A stretch of 64,000 nucleotides of DNA from Rhodococcus opacus (GCF_012396235.1 NZ_JAAXPA010000017.1:105602-169601); one strand, 5' to 3'. Counted from the stretch's first letter, positions 16,176 to 25,383 are shown. Made by a program: numbers and translations. The notes: generated by a model from the sequence alone, not told the origin.

Positions 16176-17630
16176 ATGGGTGAAACAACGACGACGATCG
16201 ATCCGGCGGATCTCGAGATCTGCCTGAAGGTTCTCGATCAGGCGGCGGAACTCGACGACGCGGATCCCGATTCCGTCACGGTCCAGCGCGCAGTCGGTCA
16301 CCTCTTCAAGAAATTGAAGAAGCGCAGGCGGATCGCGGCCCGCGACGCCGTCTCCGAGGCCGACCGTCAGGTCGTCGCCGCCACCGCGACGGGTTCCCCC
16401 GATCGGATCGACGACGAGACCGCGGGCATCCCGCTCACGTCGAACGCCGACGGCGCATCCGCGGGCACCCTCATCCGACCCCGCCCGTGCTACATCTGCA
16501 AGCAGCGTTACACCCGGGTCGACGCCTTCTATCACCAGCTGTGCCCCGACTGCGCGGCCAAGAGCCGCGCCAAGCGGGACGCGCGCGCGGACCTCACCGG
16601 CCGCCGGGCACTGCTGACCGGCGGTCGCGCCAAGATCGGCATGTACATCGCCCTGCGGTTGCTCCGCGACGGAGCCCACACGACGATCACGACACGTTTC
16701 CCCAACGACGCCATCCGCCGGTTCAAGGCGATGGAGGACAGCAGCGAGTGGATCCACCGGCTGCGCGTCGTCGGTATCGATCTGCGCGACCCGGCGCAGG
16801 TCGTCGCGCTGGCCGACTCCGTTGCCGCGCAGGGCCCGCTGGACATCCTGATCAACAACGCCGCGCAGACGGTGCGACGCTCCCCCGGCGCCTACAGCGC
16901 GCTGGCGGACGCGGAGTCCGGGGCCCTTCCCTCGGGCGACCTGCCCGACGTCCTGACGTTCGGCAAGACGAGCGACGCCCACCCGGCGGCACTCGCCGGT
17001 TCACTGTCCGACGTGTCCGCAATGGCGGGCGCCGCACTGTCCCCCGACGCGGTGAGTTCGCTCGCACTGGTCGCGAAGTCGGCATCCCCAGATCGCATCG
17101 ACCAGGGTCTCGCGATCGACGCCGGCGGACTCCTGCCCGACCTCGCGCACACGAACAGCTGGGTCCAGACGGTCGAGGAAGTCGACCCGATCGAGCTGCT
17201 CGAGGTGCAGTTGTGCAACTCGGTCGCCCCGTTCATCCTCGTGTCCCGGCTGCGGCCCGCGATGGCGGCGGCAGGCGCCCGCCGCAAGTACGTGGTGAAC
17301 GTCTCCGCGATGGAGGGCCAGTTCAGCCGCGCCTACAAGGGTCCGGGGCATCCGCACACCAACATGGCGAAGGCCGCGCTGAACATGCTCACCCGCACCA
17401 GCGCCAAGGAGATGCTCGAGGACGGCATCCTCATGACTGCGGTGGACACCGGGTGGATCACCGACGAGCGGCCGCATTACACCAAGATGCGCCTGGCCGA
17501 CGAGGGCTTCCATGCCCCTCTCGACCTGGTCGACGGTGCCGCCCGTGTCTACGACCCGATCGTCCAGGGCGAGCAGGGCGTCGATCTGCACGGCTGCTTC
17601 CTGAAGGACTACGAGCCCTCACCCTGGTGA
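16176..17630 (+). CDS. SDR-fold protein with N-terminal zinc ribbon and non-canonical active site
   Basis: A 484-residue protein, about twice the size of a classical short-chain dehydrogenase. Residues 1-100 are charged with a basic stretch (LFKKLKKRRR). Cysteines 105, 108, 123 and 126 (C-x2-C-x14-C-x2-C) look like a zinc ribbon. The Rossmann part has a variant glycine motif TGGRAKIG (148-155) and NNAAQ. An insertion of roughly 100 residues rich in Ala/Ser follows. In place of YxxxK the sequence is T395-N-M-A-K399, and the usual catalytic Ser position reads Ala (NVSAMEG). Catalysis by the normal SDR mechanism is therefore doubtful. ATG 16176 is preferred over an upstream GTG (16158). The gene stands alone after tRNA-Leu. 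Confidence 0.85.
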   Translation: MGETTTTIDPADLEICLKVLDQAAELDDADPDSVTVQRAVGHLFKKLKKRRRIAARDAVSEADRQVVAATATGSPDRIDDETAGIPLTSNADGASAGTLIRPRPCYICKQRYTRVDAFYHQLCPDCAAKSRAKRDARADLTGRRALLTGGRAKIGMYIALRLLRDGAHTTITTRFPNDAIRRFKAMEDSSEWIHRLRVVGIDLRDPAQVVALADSVAAQGPLDILINNAAQTVRRSPGAYSALADAESGALPSGDLPDVLTFGKTSDAHPAALAGSLSDVSAMAGAALSPDAVSSLALVAKSASPDRIDQGLAIDAGGLLPDLAHTNSWVQTVEEVDPIELLEVQLCNSVAPFILVSRLRPAMAAAGARRKYVVNVSAMEGQFSRAYKGPGHPHTNMAKAALNMLTRTSAKEMLEDGILMTAVDTGWITDERPHYTKMRLADEGFHAPLDLVDGAARVYDPIVQGEQGVDLHGCFLKDYEPSPW

Positions 17631-17670
17631 TCGAGCACCGCTCGGATCTCCGTACGAGAGCATCGACACA

Positions 17671-17688
17671 GCCGGAGCACACTCCGGC
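17671..17688 (+). terminator. Short hairpin after the zinc-ribbon SDR gene
   Basis: GCCGGAG and CTCCGGC flank a CACA loop, 40 bases after the SDR stop. It is followed by GGGGATAATAGG, which could serve as a -10 (GATAAT) for the stress-protein gene. Confidence 0.5.
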
Positions 17689-17735
17689 ACGGGGATAATA
17701 GGGGTCGTACCGATACCTGCAAATGGAGGCGTTTC

Positions 17736-18152
17736 ATGGCGATAGCCGTTGTCCACCGAGACAGCCCGGAAGGCCGGGCGGCCATCGTCCACGCCGCCCG
17801 TGAGGCTGTGCAACGACGGGAACAGCTGCTCGTCCTCCACGTCCTCGACGACGACCCCGGCCAGGACGCCGAGTCCGACCGGTCCGCCCTGCGCGCCGAG
17901 ATCCAGGCCACGCTCGAGAGTGGCGGGGTCGGCGAGTCGTCGTGGGAGCTGCGCACCAACGAGCACGACGGTGATCAGGTGAGCGCTCTGCGCGCGCTGG
18001 TCGACAGCAGCGGCGCGGATCTGCTCGTCGTGGGTACCCGGCGCATGTCCCCGATCGGCAAGTTCCTCCTGGAACGATGGCTGCAACGCCTCCTTCTCGA
18101 GGTCGACATTCCGATCCTGGTGGTCAAGGAAGACGTGCGCGGCACCGCCTGA
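17736..18152 (+). CDS. Universal stress protein (UspA-like, single domain)
   Basis: A 138-residue single Usp domain. The ATP-loop motif G-x2-G-x9-G-(S/T) is only partly present: the end reads LLVVGTRRMSPIGKFLLERWLQRLLLEVDIPILVVK. The G-x2-G spacing is replaced, so ATP binding is uncertain. The N-terminal Asp used by ATP-binding Usp proteins reads His (AIAVVHRDSPEGRAA). The ribosome binding site is GGAGG, eight bases before ATG. I see no DosR-type box upstream, only a possible -10 (GATAAT near 17694). Probably a stress-linked regulatory protein. Confidence 0.88.
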   Translation: MAIAVVHRDSPEGRAAIVHAAREAVQRREQLLVLHVLDDDPGQDAESDRSALRAEIQATLESGGVGESSWELRTNEHDGDQVSALRALVDSSGADLLVVGTRRMSPIGKFLLERWLQRLLLEVDIPILVVKEDVRGTA

Positions 18153-18229
18153 GCCCGTTACCCGGCGGACCCGGCCGGGCGACGCCTACGATGGCGTATG
18201 GGGGAAATTCGGATGTCAGGGGTGCATCG

Positions 18230-18634
18230 ATGGGGAGCGTCTTCTACGAGGTCGTCGCCGACGCCACTGCCGTCGCACACCTGATCTTCATCCTCTACGT
18301 CGTGTGCGGTGGGTTTCTCGCCTGGCACTGGCCGCGCACCATCGCCCTCCACCTCGCCGCGGTGGCCTGGGGATTCACCGGCGTCCTCGTCGGCATCGAC
18401 TGCCCGCTGACCCACCTGGAGAGCTGGGCCCGGGTCCGCGCCGGGCAGGACCCGCTCCCCTCGTCCGGGTTCATCTCCCACTACCTCACCGGGGTCGTCT
18501 ACCCGGAATCCGCCGCGGGAGCGATCCAAACTCTCGTCGCGCTCGGTGTCGTCACCTCGTGGGTCGGCTACGTCGTCCTGCGGCTCCGCACCCGGGTACC
18601 CCTCGCACCCACCCACCCCGGTACCGGACTCTGA
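18230..18634 (+). CDS. DUF2784 domain-containing membrane protein
   Basis: A 134-residue integral membrane protein with three or four predicted helices (HLIFILYVVCGGFLAW, IALHLAAVAWGFTGVLVG and IQTLVALGVVTSWVGYVVL). The family pattern is visible as DCPLTHLESWAR and FISHYLTG-VVYP. The function is unknown. ATG 18230 follows AGGGG at good spacing; the frame extends further upstream into the stress-protein gene but without a better start. It lies 77 bases after the stress protein and 35 bases before the next reductase gene, all on the plus strand. Confidence 0.88.
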   Translation: MGSVFYEVVADATAVAHLIFILYVVCGGFLAWHWPRTIALHLAAVAWGFTGVLVGIDCPLTHLESWARVRAGQDPLPSSGFISHYLTGVVYPESAAGAIQTLVALGVVTSWVGYVVLRLRTRVPLAPTHPGTGL

Positions 18635-18669
18635 GCTCCCGCTTCCCTACCGCCGAGTAGGGTCGTGCC

Positions 18670-19914
18670 ATGACAGACAACGCACGTGAATTGGATCTCG
18701 TCGTCTACGGGGCCACCGGCTTCGTCGGCAAACTTCTCGCCGACTATCTCGCACAGCACACTCCGGACGGCGTGCGGATCGCGCTCGCGGGGCGGACAGC
18801 CGCCAAACTCGAAGCGGTGCGGTCCGCGCTCGGTCCGCGCGCGGCGCAGTGGCCCGTCATCGTCGCGAACTCCGACGACGCCGCGTCGCTCGCAGCCCTC
18901 GCGGGACGCACCCGGGTGGTCGCGACGACGGTCGGGCCGTACGCCAAGTACGGACATGCCCTCGCCGCGGCATGCGCCGAGGCGGGCACCGACTACGTCG
19001 ACCTCACCGGAGAGGTGCTGTTCGCCCGCGAGAGCATCGACGCCAACCACGATCGGGCCCGCGAGACCGGCGCCCGGATCGTCCACTCCTGCGGGTTCGA
19101 CTCCATTCCGTCCGACCTCGGGGTGCACGTCCTGTACGAGAAGGTCCGGGAGGACGGCGCCGGCGAACTCACCGACACCACCCTGGTGGTCACGTCCGTG
19201 CGCGGCGGCGTCAGCGGCGGCACGATCGATTCGCTGCGCACACAGGTGGACGTGTCGAAGAAGAATCCGGCGTCGCGGCATCTCGCGGCGTCGCCGTACT
19301 CGCTGAGCCCCGACCGCTCGAAGGAACCGGACCTCGGCAAGCAGTCCGACATGAGCGTGGTCAACGGCGAGGACATCGCACCCGGCCTGAAGGGGTGGAA
19401 GGCCCCCTTCTTCATGGGTCCCTACAACACCCGGGTCGTGCGGCGCAGCAACGCGCTCCGCGACTGGGCCTACGGTCGGGAGTTCAAGTACCGCGAGGTC
19501 ATGAACGTCGGAAGCTCCCCGATCACACCGGTGATCGCGGGTGCGGTGGCGGCCGGCCTCGGCGGGTTGATCGTCGGAATGGCCCTCCCGCCCACCCGGT
19601 ACGTCCTCGACCGCGTTCTGCCCTCACCGGGCGACGGCCCCAGCGAAGAGGCGCAGCGCAAGGGCCACTTCACCATCGACGTGTACACGACCACCACCAC
19701 GGGCGCGCGCTACACGTCGCGAGTGAAGGCGAAGGGCGATCCCGGATACAGCGCCACCGCGGTGATGCTCGGCGAATCCGCGCTGAGCCTCGTCCTCGGC
19801 GGCGACGCACTGCCGGATTCGGCCGGCGTCCTCACCCCCGCCACGGCACTCGGCGACGTCCTGGTGACACGGCTGCGCGACGCGGGCTTCGAGATCTCTG
19901 CGCGAAAACTGTGA
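18670..19914 (+). CDS. Saccharopine dehydrogenase-like NAD(P)-binding protein (trans-acting enoyl reductase type)
   Basis: A 414-residue protein with an N-terminal Rossmann motif VVYGATGFVGKLLADYL (residues 10-26) and the family blocks GPYAKYGHALAAACAEAGTDYVDLTGE and HSCGFDSIPSDLG. A hydrophobic stretch VIAGAVAAGLGGLIVGMAL (about 287-305) may contact the membrane. In mycobacteria close relatives (Rv2449c, Rv2953) act on lipids; Rv2953 is the trans-acting enoyl reductase for phthiocerol synthesis. True saccharopine dehydrogenase activity is unlikely. An 11-bp hairpin follows the gene. Its native substrate here is unknown, a cell-envelope lipid being the best guess. Confidence 0.88.
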   Translation: MTDNARELDLVVYGATGFVGKLLADYLAQHTPDGVRIALAGRTAAKLEAVRSALGPRAAQWPVIVANSDDAASLAALAGRTRVVATTVGPYAKYGHALAAACAEAGTDYVDLTGEVLFARESIDANHDRARETGARIVHSCGFDSIPSDLGVHVLYEKVREDGAGELTDTTLVVTSVRGGVSGGTIDSLRTQVDVSKKNPASRHLAASPYSLSPDRSKEPDLGKQSDMSVVNGEDIAPGLKGWKAPFFMGPYNTRVVRRSNALRDWAYGREFKYREVMNVGSSPITPVIAGAVAAGLGGLIVGMALPPTRYVLDRVLPSPGDGPSEEAQRKGHFTIDVYTTTTTGARYTSRVKAKGDPGYSATAVMLGESALSLVLGGDALPDSAGVLTPATALGDVLVTRLRDAGFEISARKL

Positions 19915-19919
19915 GCGGT

Positions 19920-19948
19920 TGGGCGCGTGTGAAGATGACACGCGCCCA
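19920..19948 (+). terminator. 11-bp hairpin after the saccharopine-dehydrogenase-like gene
   Basis: TGGGCGCGTGT and its exact complement flank a 7-base loop, starting 6 bases after the stop codon. There is no T tract. The following 230 bases (to 20176) form a long leader for the TauE-type gene. Confidence 0.7.
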
Positions 19949-20108
19949 CCCCTCCAGCTAGTGTCGAACCTTGTGCGCGGACGGCCGCGCATGCGACGAG
20001 AGATGTGGGAGTCCGAGTGAACGGCACGAGCGCGCAGGCAGGCCCCGCGGCCTCGCTCGCCCTCATGCCCTTCTGGCCCTCCCGCCGAGGCCATGCATAC
20101 GACCAGGG

Positions 20109-20192
20109 ATGTTGCTGACCAGCCTGCTCGCTGGTCTTTGCTGCCCTGACGGTTCGCTCTCTCGGTCGGAGTCTCGATGTTCAAGCTCTTGA
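20109..20192 (+). CDS. Possible leader peptide with Cys-Cys, overlapping the exporter start
   Basis: A 27-codon frame that begins MLLTSLLAGLCCPDG and ends inside the exporter gene (stop 20190-20192, past the exporter ATG at 20177). It has no good ribosome binding site. A hairpin (20117-20123 with 20130-20136) sits just before the paired Cys codons at 20139-20144. Cysteine-rich leader peptides that sense cysteine are known upstream of sulfur genes in mycobacteria, and the downstream gene is a sulfite-exporter-family gene. The evidence is weak: another 18-codon frame starting at 20093 overlaps it in a different phase. Confidence 0.25.
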   Translation: MLLTSLLAGLCCPDGSLSRSESRCSSS

Positions 20193-21142
20193 TTTTCACG
20201 CTGGTCGGCGTGGGTGCCCAGCTGGTCGACGGCGCTCTCGGCATGGCCTTCGGCGTGACTGCGACCACCCTGCTCGTGTTCAGCGGCGTCGGACCGGCAC
20301 ACGCCAGCGCAGCAGTGCATTTCGCCGAGGTCGGCACCACGCTCGCCTCCGGCGCGTCGCACTGGCGGTTCCGCAACATCGACTGGGCTCTCGTACTGCG
20401 CCTGGGTGTCCCCGGCGCCATCGGCGCGTTCCTCGGTGCGACGGTGCTGTCCCAGTTGTCGACGGCCGCCGCCGTCCCCGTGACGTCGACGATCCTGCTG
20501 GCGATCGGTGTGTACGTCCTGCTCCGCTTCTCCATCCGCCCTCCCGCCGTCAACGACGCCCGGACGTCGCCGCACACGGCGAAGTTCCTGTCACCGCTCG
20601 GCCTGTTCGGTGGATTCATCGACGCGAGCGGCGGCGGCGGCTGGGGGCCGATCACCACCAGCACGCTGCTCTCCCGCGGCAAGACCGCACCGCGCACCGT
20701 CATCGGTTCGGTCAGCGCGTCGGAGTTCCTGGTGTCCGCCGCGGCCAGCATCGGGTTCATCTTCGGTCTCGGCAGCGACTTCTTCGACAACATCCCCATC
20801 ATCGCGGGGCTGGCGCTCGGCGGCATCATCGCCGCACCGCTCGCCGCCTGGCTCGTCAGCCGGGTGCCCGCAACCCTTCTGGGAACCGGTGTCGGCGGCA
20901 TCATCATCATCACCAACGCGCAGAAGCTGTTCAAGACATTCGACGTCACCGGCGTCGCCGCCACCCTCGGGTACCTCGCTCTCGTTGCGGTGTGGGCCGG
21001 ACTGCTGGTCGTCGCCTGGCGTCGTTCGCGTCTCAGCGCGGCAGAGGCCGCAGGCGATCTGCACCGGATCGACGCCGAGAACGACACGCCCGTCGAGTCG
21101 GAGGCCCCGTCCCTCGAGCCGTCCACCGGCGAGAAGGCCTGA
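20177..21142 (+). CDS. TauE/SafE family (sulfite exporter-like) membrane protein
   Basis: A 321-residue polytopic membrane protein of the TauE/SafE family, with about eight hydrophobic segments. The duplicated family motif is visible near the N-terminus of each half (GAQLVDGALGMAFGVTATTLL and GLFGGFIDASGGGGWGPITTSTLL). It should export small organosulfonates or sulfite, but substrates vary within the family. The C-terminal 45 residues are hydrophilic and acidic. The gene is preceded by a roughly 230-base leader with several small hairpins and a possible Cys-containing peptide, which suggests post-transcriptional control. Confidence 0.88.
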   Translation: MFKLLIFTLVGVGAQLVDGALGMAFGVTATTLLVFSGVGPAHASAAVHFAEVGTTLASGASHWRFRNIDWALVLRLGVPGAIGAFLGATVLSQLSTAAAVPVTSTILLAIGVYVLLRFSIRPPAVNDARTSPHTAKFLSPLGLFGGFIDASGGGGWGPITTSTLLSRGKTAPRTVIGSVSASEFLVSAAASIGFIFGLGSDFFDNIPIIAGLALGGIIAAPLAAWLVSRVPATLLGTGVGGIIIITNAQKLFKTFDVTGVAATLGYLALVAVWAGLLVVAWRRSRLSAAEAAGDLHRIDAENDTPVESEAPSLEPSTGEKA

Positions 21143-21152
21143 CCTCGCCTCC

Positions 21153-21170
21153 CGCCCCCACTTCGGGGCG
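21153..21170 (+). terminator. Short GC hairpin after the TauE-type gene
   Basis: CGCCCC and GGGGCG flank a 6-base loop, 11 bases after the stop. It is too short to be sure. A possible -10 for the malate synthase gene (TAACAT, near 21215) follows in the same gap. Confidence 0.4.
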
Positions 21171-21276
21171 AACCTCCGCAGGACATCCGGCCCACCTCAT
21201 CCTTACCAGCGGGTAACATTGGGTGCGGTTCATGGCACCCGTCCGGTGCTCCAAGTGCGGAACAGTGAGGCATTTC

Positions 21277-23460
21277 ATGACTGAGCGTGTTGAGGTCGGC
21301 GGTCTGCAGGTCGCGAAGGTGCTCTACGACTTCGTGAACGAGGAGGCGCTGCCGGGGACCGGGGTGGACGTCGACGGGTTCTGGTCGGGTGCGGCGAAGG
21401 TGATCGACGATCTGGCGCCGAAGAACAAGGCGCTGCTGTCCACCCGCGACGACCTGCAGGCCCGGATCGATGCCTGGCACCGCGACCGGGCCGGTGCCGT
21501 GATCGACCCGGCCGAGTACAGGGCGTTCCTGACCGAGATCGGGTATCTGGTGCCCGAACCGGCCCCGTTCGAGGTGTCCACGGCGAACGTGGACACCGAG
21601 ATCACCGCCACCGCCGGCCCGCAGCTGGTGGTCCCGGTCCTCAACGCCCGCTTCGCGCTGAACGCCTCCAACGCGAGGTGGGGGTCGTTGTACGACGCCC
21701 TGTACGGCACCAACGCCATCCCCGACGACGGCGGCGCGGAGGCGGGCAGCTCCTACAACAAGGTCCGCGGCGACCGGGTCATCGCCTGGGCCCGCACCTT
21801 CCTCGACACCGCCGCCCCCCTCGCGACCGGGTCGCACGCCGACGCCGCCGCCTACACCGTCGACGGCACCGCCCTGACCGTGCAGCTCGCCGACGGCACG
21901 ATCACCGGCCTCGCCGAGCCGGGCAAGTTCGTCGGCTACCTCGGCACCCCGGCCGCCCCGACCAGTGTGCTGCTGCGCAACCACGGGTTGCACGCGGAAA
22001 TCCAGATCGACCCCACCTCCCCGATCGGCCAGACGGACGCGGCGGGCGTCAAGGATGTGGTGCTCGAATCCGCGGTCACCACCATCATGGACTTCGAGGA
22101 CTCCGTCGCCGCCGTCGACGCCGACGACAAGGTGATCGGCTACCGCAACTGGCTCGGCCTCAACCGCGGGGACCTGACCGAGGAGATGACCAAGGGCGGC
22201 ACGGCGTTCACCCGCCGGCTGAACCCGGACCGGGTCTACACCGCCCCGGACGGGTCCGAGCTCACCCTGCACGGGCGGTCGCTGCTGTTCGTCCGCAACG
22301 TCGGGCATTTGATGACCACCCCGGCGATCCTGCACGGCGACGGCACCGAAATCCCCGAGGGCATCCTCGACGCCCTGATCACCTCCCTGTGCGCCGTCCA
22401 CGGGCTGTCCCGGTCCGAGCAGACCGGGCCGTTGGACAACTCCCGCACCGGGTCGATCTACATCGTCAAACCCAAGCAGCACGGCCCCGACGAGGTCGCG
22501 TTCACCACCGAACTGTTCGGCCGCGTCGAGCAGGTCCTCGGCCTGCCCGGCAACACCCTCAAGGTCGGCATCATGGACGAGGAACGCCGCACCACCGTCA
22601 ACCTCGCCGCCTGCATCAAGGAAGCCAGTGAGCGGGTGGTGTTCATCAACACCGGGTTCCTCGACCGCACCGGCGACGAGATCCACACCTCGATGGAGGC
22701 CGGGCCGATGATCCGCAAGGCCGAGATGAAGAAGCAGACCTGGATCACCGCCTACGAGGACTGGAACGTCGATGTCGGTCTGGCCTGCGGGTTGCAGGGG
22801 CGGGCGCAGATCGGCAAGGGCATGTGGGCGATGACCGAGCTGATGGCCGAGATGCTCGAGCAGAAGATCGGCCACCCCAAGGCCGGCGCGAACACCGCGT
22901 GGGTGCCGTCCCCGACCGGGGCCACCCTGCACGCCACCCACTACCACCAGGTCGACGTCGTCGCCGTCCAGAACCGGCTCAAGGGCACCCGGCGGGCCAC
23001 CCTCGACGAGATCCTCACCATCCCCCTCGCCCCCGACACCGACTGGTCCGAGGCCGAGAAGCAGGAAGAACTCGACAACAACTGCCAGTCCATCCTCGGG
23101 TACGTGGTCCGCTGGATCGACGCCGGCGTCGGCTGCTCCAAGGTCCCCGACATCCACGACGTCGCCCTGATGGAGGACCGCGCCACCCTCCGCATCTCGT
23201 CCCAGTTGCTGGCGAACTGGATCCGGCACGGTGTGGTCACCGCCGACCAGGTCGTGCAATCGCTGCAGCGGATGGCCCCGGTGGTGGACCGGCAGAACCA
23301 GGGCGATCCCACCTACCGGCCGCTGGCCCCGGACTTCGACACCAACATCGCCTTCCAGGCCGCGAAGGAACTCATCCTCGACGGCACCACCCAGCCCTCC
23401 GGCTACACCGAACCGATCCTGCACCGCCGCCGCCGCGAATACAAAGCAGCCAACGCCTGA
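21277..23460 (+). CDS. glcB: Malate synthase G
   Basis: A 727-residue cytosolic enzyme that condenses glyoxylate with acetyl-CoA to give malate, the second glyoxylate-shunt step, needed for growth on acetate and fatty acids. Isoform G is indicated by length and by the blocks [18 protein letters not shown] (metal-binding Glu and Asp), [33 protein letters not shown] and [17 protein letters not shown] 21277 is chosen because [16 protein letters not shown] aligns with the usual N-terminus; the frame runs 54 bases further upstream. Codon bias is very strong (almost all C/G third positions), as expected of a highly expressed gene. Isocitrate lyase is not in the window. Confidence 0.96.
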   Translation: MTERVEVGGLQVAKVLYDFVNEEALPGTGVDVDGFWSGAAKVIDDLAPKNKALLSTRDDLQARIDAWHRDRAGAVIDPAEYRAFLTEIGYLVPEPAPFEVSTANVDTEITATAGPQLVVPVLNARFALNASNARWGSLYDALYGTNAIPDDGGAEAGSSYNKVRGDRVIAWARTFLDTAAPLATGSHADAAAYTVDGTALTVQLADGTITGLAEPGKFVGYLGTPAAPTSVLLRNHGLHAEIQIDPTSPIGQTDAAGVKDVVLESAVTTIMDFEDSVAAVDADDKVIGYRNWLGLNRGDLTEEMTKGGTAFTRRLNPDRVYTAPDGSELTLHGRSLLFVRNVGHLMTTPAILHGDGTEIPEGILDALITSLCAVHGLSRSEQTGPLDNSRTGSIYIVKPKQHGPDEVAFTTELFGRVEQVLGLPGNTLKVGIMDEERRTTVNLAACIKEASERVVFINTGFLDRTGDEIHTSMEAGPMIRKAEMKKQTWITAYEDWNVDVGLACGLQGRAQIGKGMWAMTELMAEMLEQKIGHPKAGANTAWVPSPTGATLHATHYHQVDVVAVQNRLKGTRRATLDEILTIPLAPDTDWSEAEKQEELDNNCQSILGYVVRWIDAGVGCSKVPDIHDVALMEDRATLRISSQLLANWIRHGVVTADQVVQSLQRMAPVVDRQNQGDPTYRPLAPDFDTNIAFQAAKELILDGTTQPSGYTEPILHRRRREYKAANA

Positions 23461-23473
23461 CAGACCAATCCCC

Positions 23474-23517
23474 ACGTGAGTGGCGAAGCGTCCCGCGGGA
23501 CGCTTCGCCACTCACGT
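23474..23517. terminator. Perfect 44-base palindrome after malate synthase
   Basis: The 22-base halves 23474-23495 and 23496-23517 are exact complements with no spacer. It lies 13 bases after the glcB stop. Its ends read ACGTGAGT, sharing CGTGAGT with the palindrome at 1604-1649. It is probably the glcB terminator, as the next gene starts 78 bases further on in the same direction. Confidence 0.85.
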
Positions 23518-23595
23518 ATCAGGCCGGGGTGATCCTGCGCATCACTACACTGCGAGGGTCAACGTCGAACTCGTCGGACAGGGGCTGGAAAGCAC

Positions 23596-25383
23596 GTGGG
23601 GCAGCATCGCGGCGAATCGCGCGCCAGGGGTATCAGCAGGGGGCCTTTGATCGTGCTCGGTCTCGTCGTCGTCCTCGTGCTGGGCGTGGTGGGCTGGTTC
23701 CAGTTGCGTGACCGGATCAACGACCAGGGAGTGGCTGCCGCGGGCGCCTGCGTCGAAGGCGAATCCGTGCTCGCGGTCGCGGCGGATCCCGATATCGCAC
23801 CCCAGCTGCAGACTCTTGCCGACCATTTCACGGAGACGGCGCCGGTGATACGCGATCAGTGCGTGTCGGTGACGGTCACTGCCGTCGCATCCGACGCAGT
23901 GCGCGACGCCTTGTCCGCGGGACCGGACGGCCCGTGGGACGCAGCGGCCCTCGGACCTCGGCCCGCTCTGTGGATTCCGTCGAGCTCGCATTCCGTCAAG
24001 CAGGTGTCGGCAACCGGTGTCATCAGCGGCGAAGCGCGTCCCGTGGCGACCAGCCCGGTGGTGCTCGCGGTCCGGACGGCGTTCGCGAATGCGCCGGGCA
24101 CGCCGGCGATCGACTGGAAGGACTTGCCGTCACTGCAGACCGGCCGCGATTCCCTCGCGGCTCTCGGTCTGCCGGGCTGGGGCAGCCTGGGCATGGCGCT
24201 CCCCGTCGGCCCCGGCGCCGAGAGTACGGAGATGGCAGTCGAGGCGGTCGCGGCCGCGGTCACGGGAAGCAGCACGGGTCCGGTGACGGAGGAGCAGGCA
24301 CGTTCCGCTCCGGTCACGTCGGCACTCACCGGTCTGGCGCTCGGCTACGAGGCGTCGTCGGGGACGAAGCCCGCGACGACGCGGGAGGCACTCACCGCGC
24401 TGGCCGAGCAGGGCGATCCCGCGACCTCCGACGTCCACGCGGTCGCGGCTACCGAACAGCAGGTCTACCAGGCCCTGCGCGACGCACCCGGAGCCGACAT
24501 CACCACATCGATGCCGAAAGGCCCGACACCCGTGGCAGATCACCCGGCGGCCGTCCTGGCCGGCCCATCCGTCGACGAGACGCAGAGCCGCGCCGCCGCG
24601 CAGTTCGCGGAGTTCGTCCGTCGACCCGAACAGGCGCAGGTCCTGGCCGACGCAGGATTCCGGGTCGAGGGACTGGCCCGCCCCGACGACACCGCGCTGG
24701 CCTTTCCCGGTTTCGAATCCACCCTGGTTCCCGCAGATGCGGCGGCTGCGGCCGAGCTGATGCACGTGATCCGGAATCCGATCACGCCCCGCACCTCCAC
24801 CGTCCTGCTCGACGTTTCCAGCTCGATGGGTGAGCGCGAGGGAACGGCGACGCGCCTGGCGAACACGACAGCAGCGCTCGCAGCCCACGTCGACCGTGCT
24901 CCGGACTCGTCGAACCTCGGACTGTGGGAGTACAGCACGACGCTCGACGGGTCGCGGCCGTACACGACCGTGGTCGCGACCGGTCCGCTCTCGGCGGGCG
25001 GTTTCACCGAGGGCACCCGCAGGCAGGCCCTCGACGCCCGGCTCGCCAAGGCGACACCCGCCACCGGAACCTCGACGTACACGTCGCTCGAAGCTGCCTA
25101 CAAGAGTGCGGTCGACGGATACACGCCGGGCCTCACCAATTCGGTGCTGCTCGTCACCGACGGCGCCAACGACGACTCCGTCGCGCGCGCGGATCTGCTG
25201 GCGGCCATCGCCGCGGCCTCGAGCACGTCGAAGCCGGTGCGCATCGACGTGGTGACGATCGGCGAGAATTCCGACCTCAACACGTTGCAGGCGTTGGCCG
25301 ATCGCACCGGCGGGTCGCTGGAGAAGGTCGCGTCCTCGGACGGAGCGGCCTTGCCGACCGCGATCAGCAAGCTGCTGTCGTGA
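23596..25383 (+). CDS. Membrane-anchored solute-binding/VWA-domain protein
   Basis: A 595-residue protein with a short basic cytoplasmic tail, one membrane segment (GPLIVLGLVVVLVLGVVGWF, residues 16-35) and a large outer part. Residues about 55-370 resemble an extracellular solute-binding protein fold. Residues about 395-595 form a von Willebrand A domain with the metal-ion site D-V-S-S-S-M (about 404-409) and a later acidic loop TDGANDD. Such combined proteins occur in actinobacteria and some are annotated 'substrate-binding and VWA domain-containing'. The ligand is unknown. Its stop codon overlaps the GTG start of a metallophosphoesterase gene, so the two are translationally coupled. Confidence 0.85.
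   Translation: MGQHRGESRARGISRGPLIVLGLVVVLVLGVVGWFQLRDRINDQGVAAAGACVEGESVLAVAADPDIAPQLQTLADHFTETAPVIRDQCVSVTVTAVASDAVRDALSAGPDGPWDAAALGPRPALWIPSSSHSVKQVSATGVISGEARPVATSPVVLAVRTAFANAPGTPAIDWKDLPSLQTGRDSLAALGLPGWGSLGMALPVGPGAESTEMAVEAVAAAVTGSSTGPVTEEQARSAPVTSALTGLALGYEASSGTKPATTREALTALAEQGDPATSDVHAVAATEQQVYQALRDAPGADITTSMPKGPTPVADHPAAVLAGPSVDETQSRAAAQFAEFVRRPEQAQVLADAGFRVEGLARPDDTALAFPGFESTLVPADAAAAAELMHVIRNPITPRTSTVLLDVSSSMGEREGTATRLANTTAALAAHVDRAPDSSNLGLWEYSTTLDGSRPYTTVVATGPLSAGGFTEGTRRQALDARLAKATPATGTSTYTSLEAAYKSAVDGYTPGLTNSVLLVTDGANDDSVARADLLAAIAAASSTSKPVRIDVVTIGENSDLNTLQALADRTGGSLEKVASSDGAALPTAISKLLS

Noticed and set aside
17631..17735. DosR-type box upstream of the universal stress protein
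   Set aside because: Checked against the 20-base dormancy-regulon consensus: there is no GGGACT...AGTCCC pair, only a plausible -10.
19949..20176. SAM, cobalamin or c-di-AMP riboswitch in the TauE leader
   Set aside because: None of the diagnostic cores I know is present; only small hairpins are seen.
19624..23511. A 1295-codon open frame on the minus strand
   Set aside because: It is the antisense shadow of TauE and malate synthase. It appears because those genes have nearly all G/C third bases. Its translation is Arg/Gly/Val/Asp-rich without any domain.
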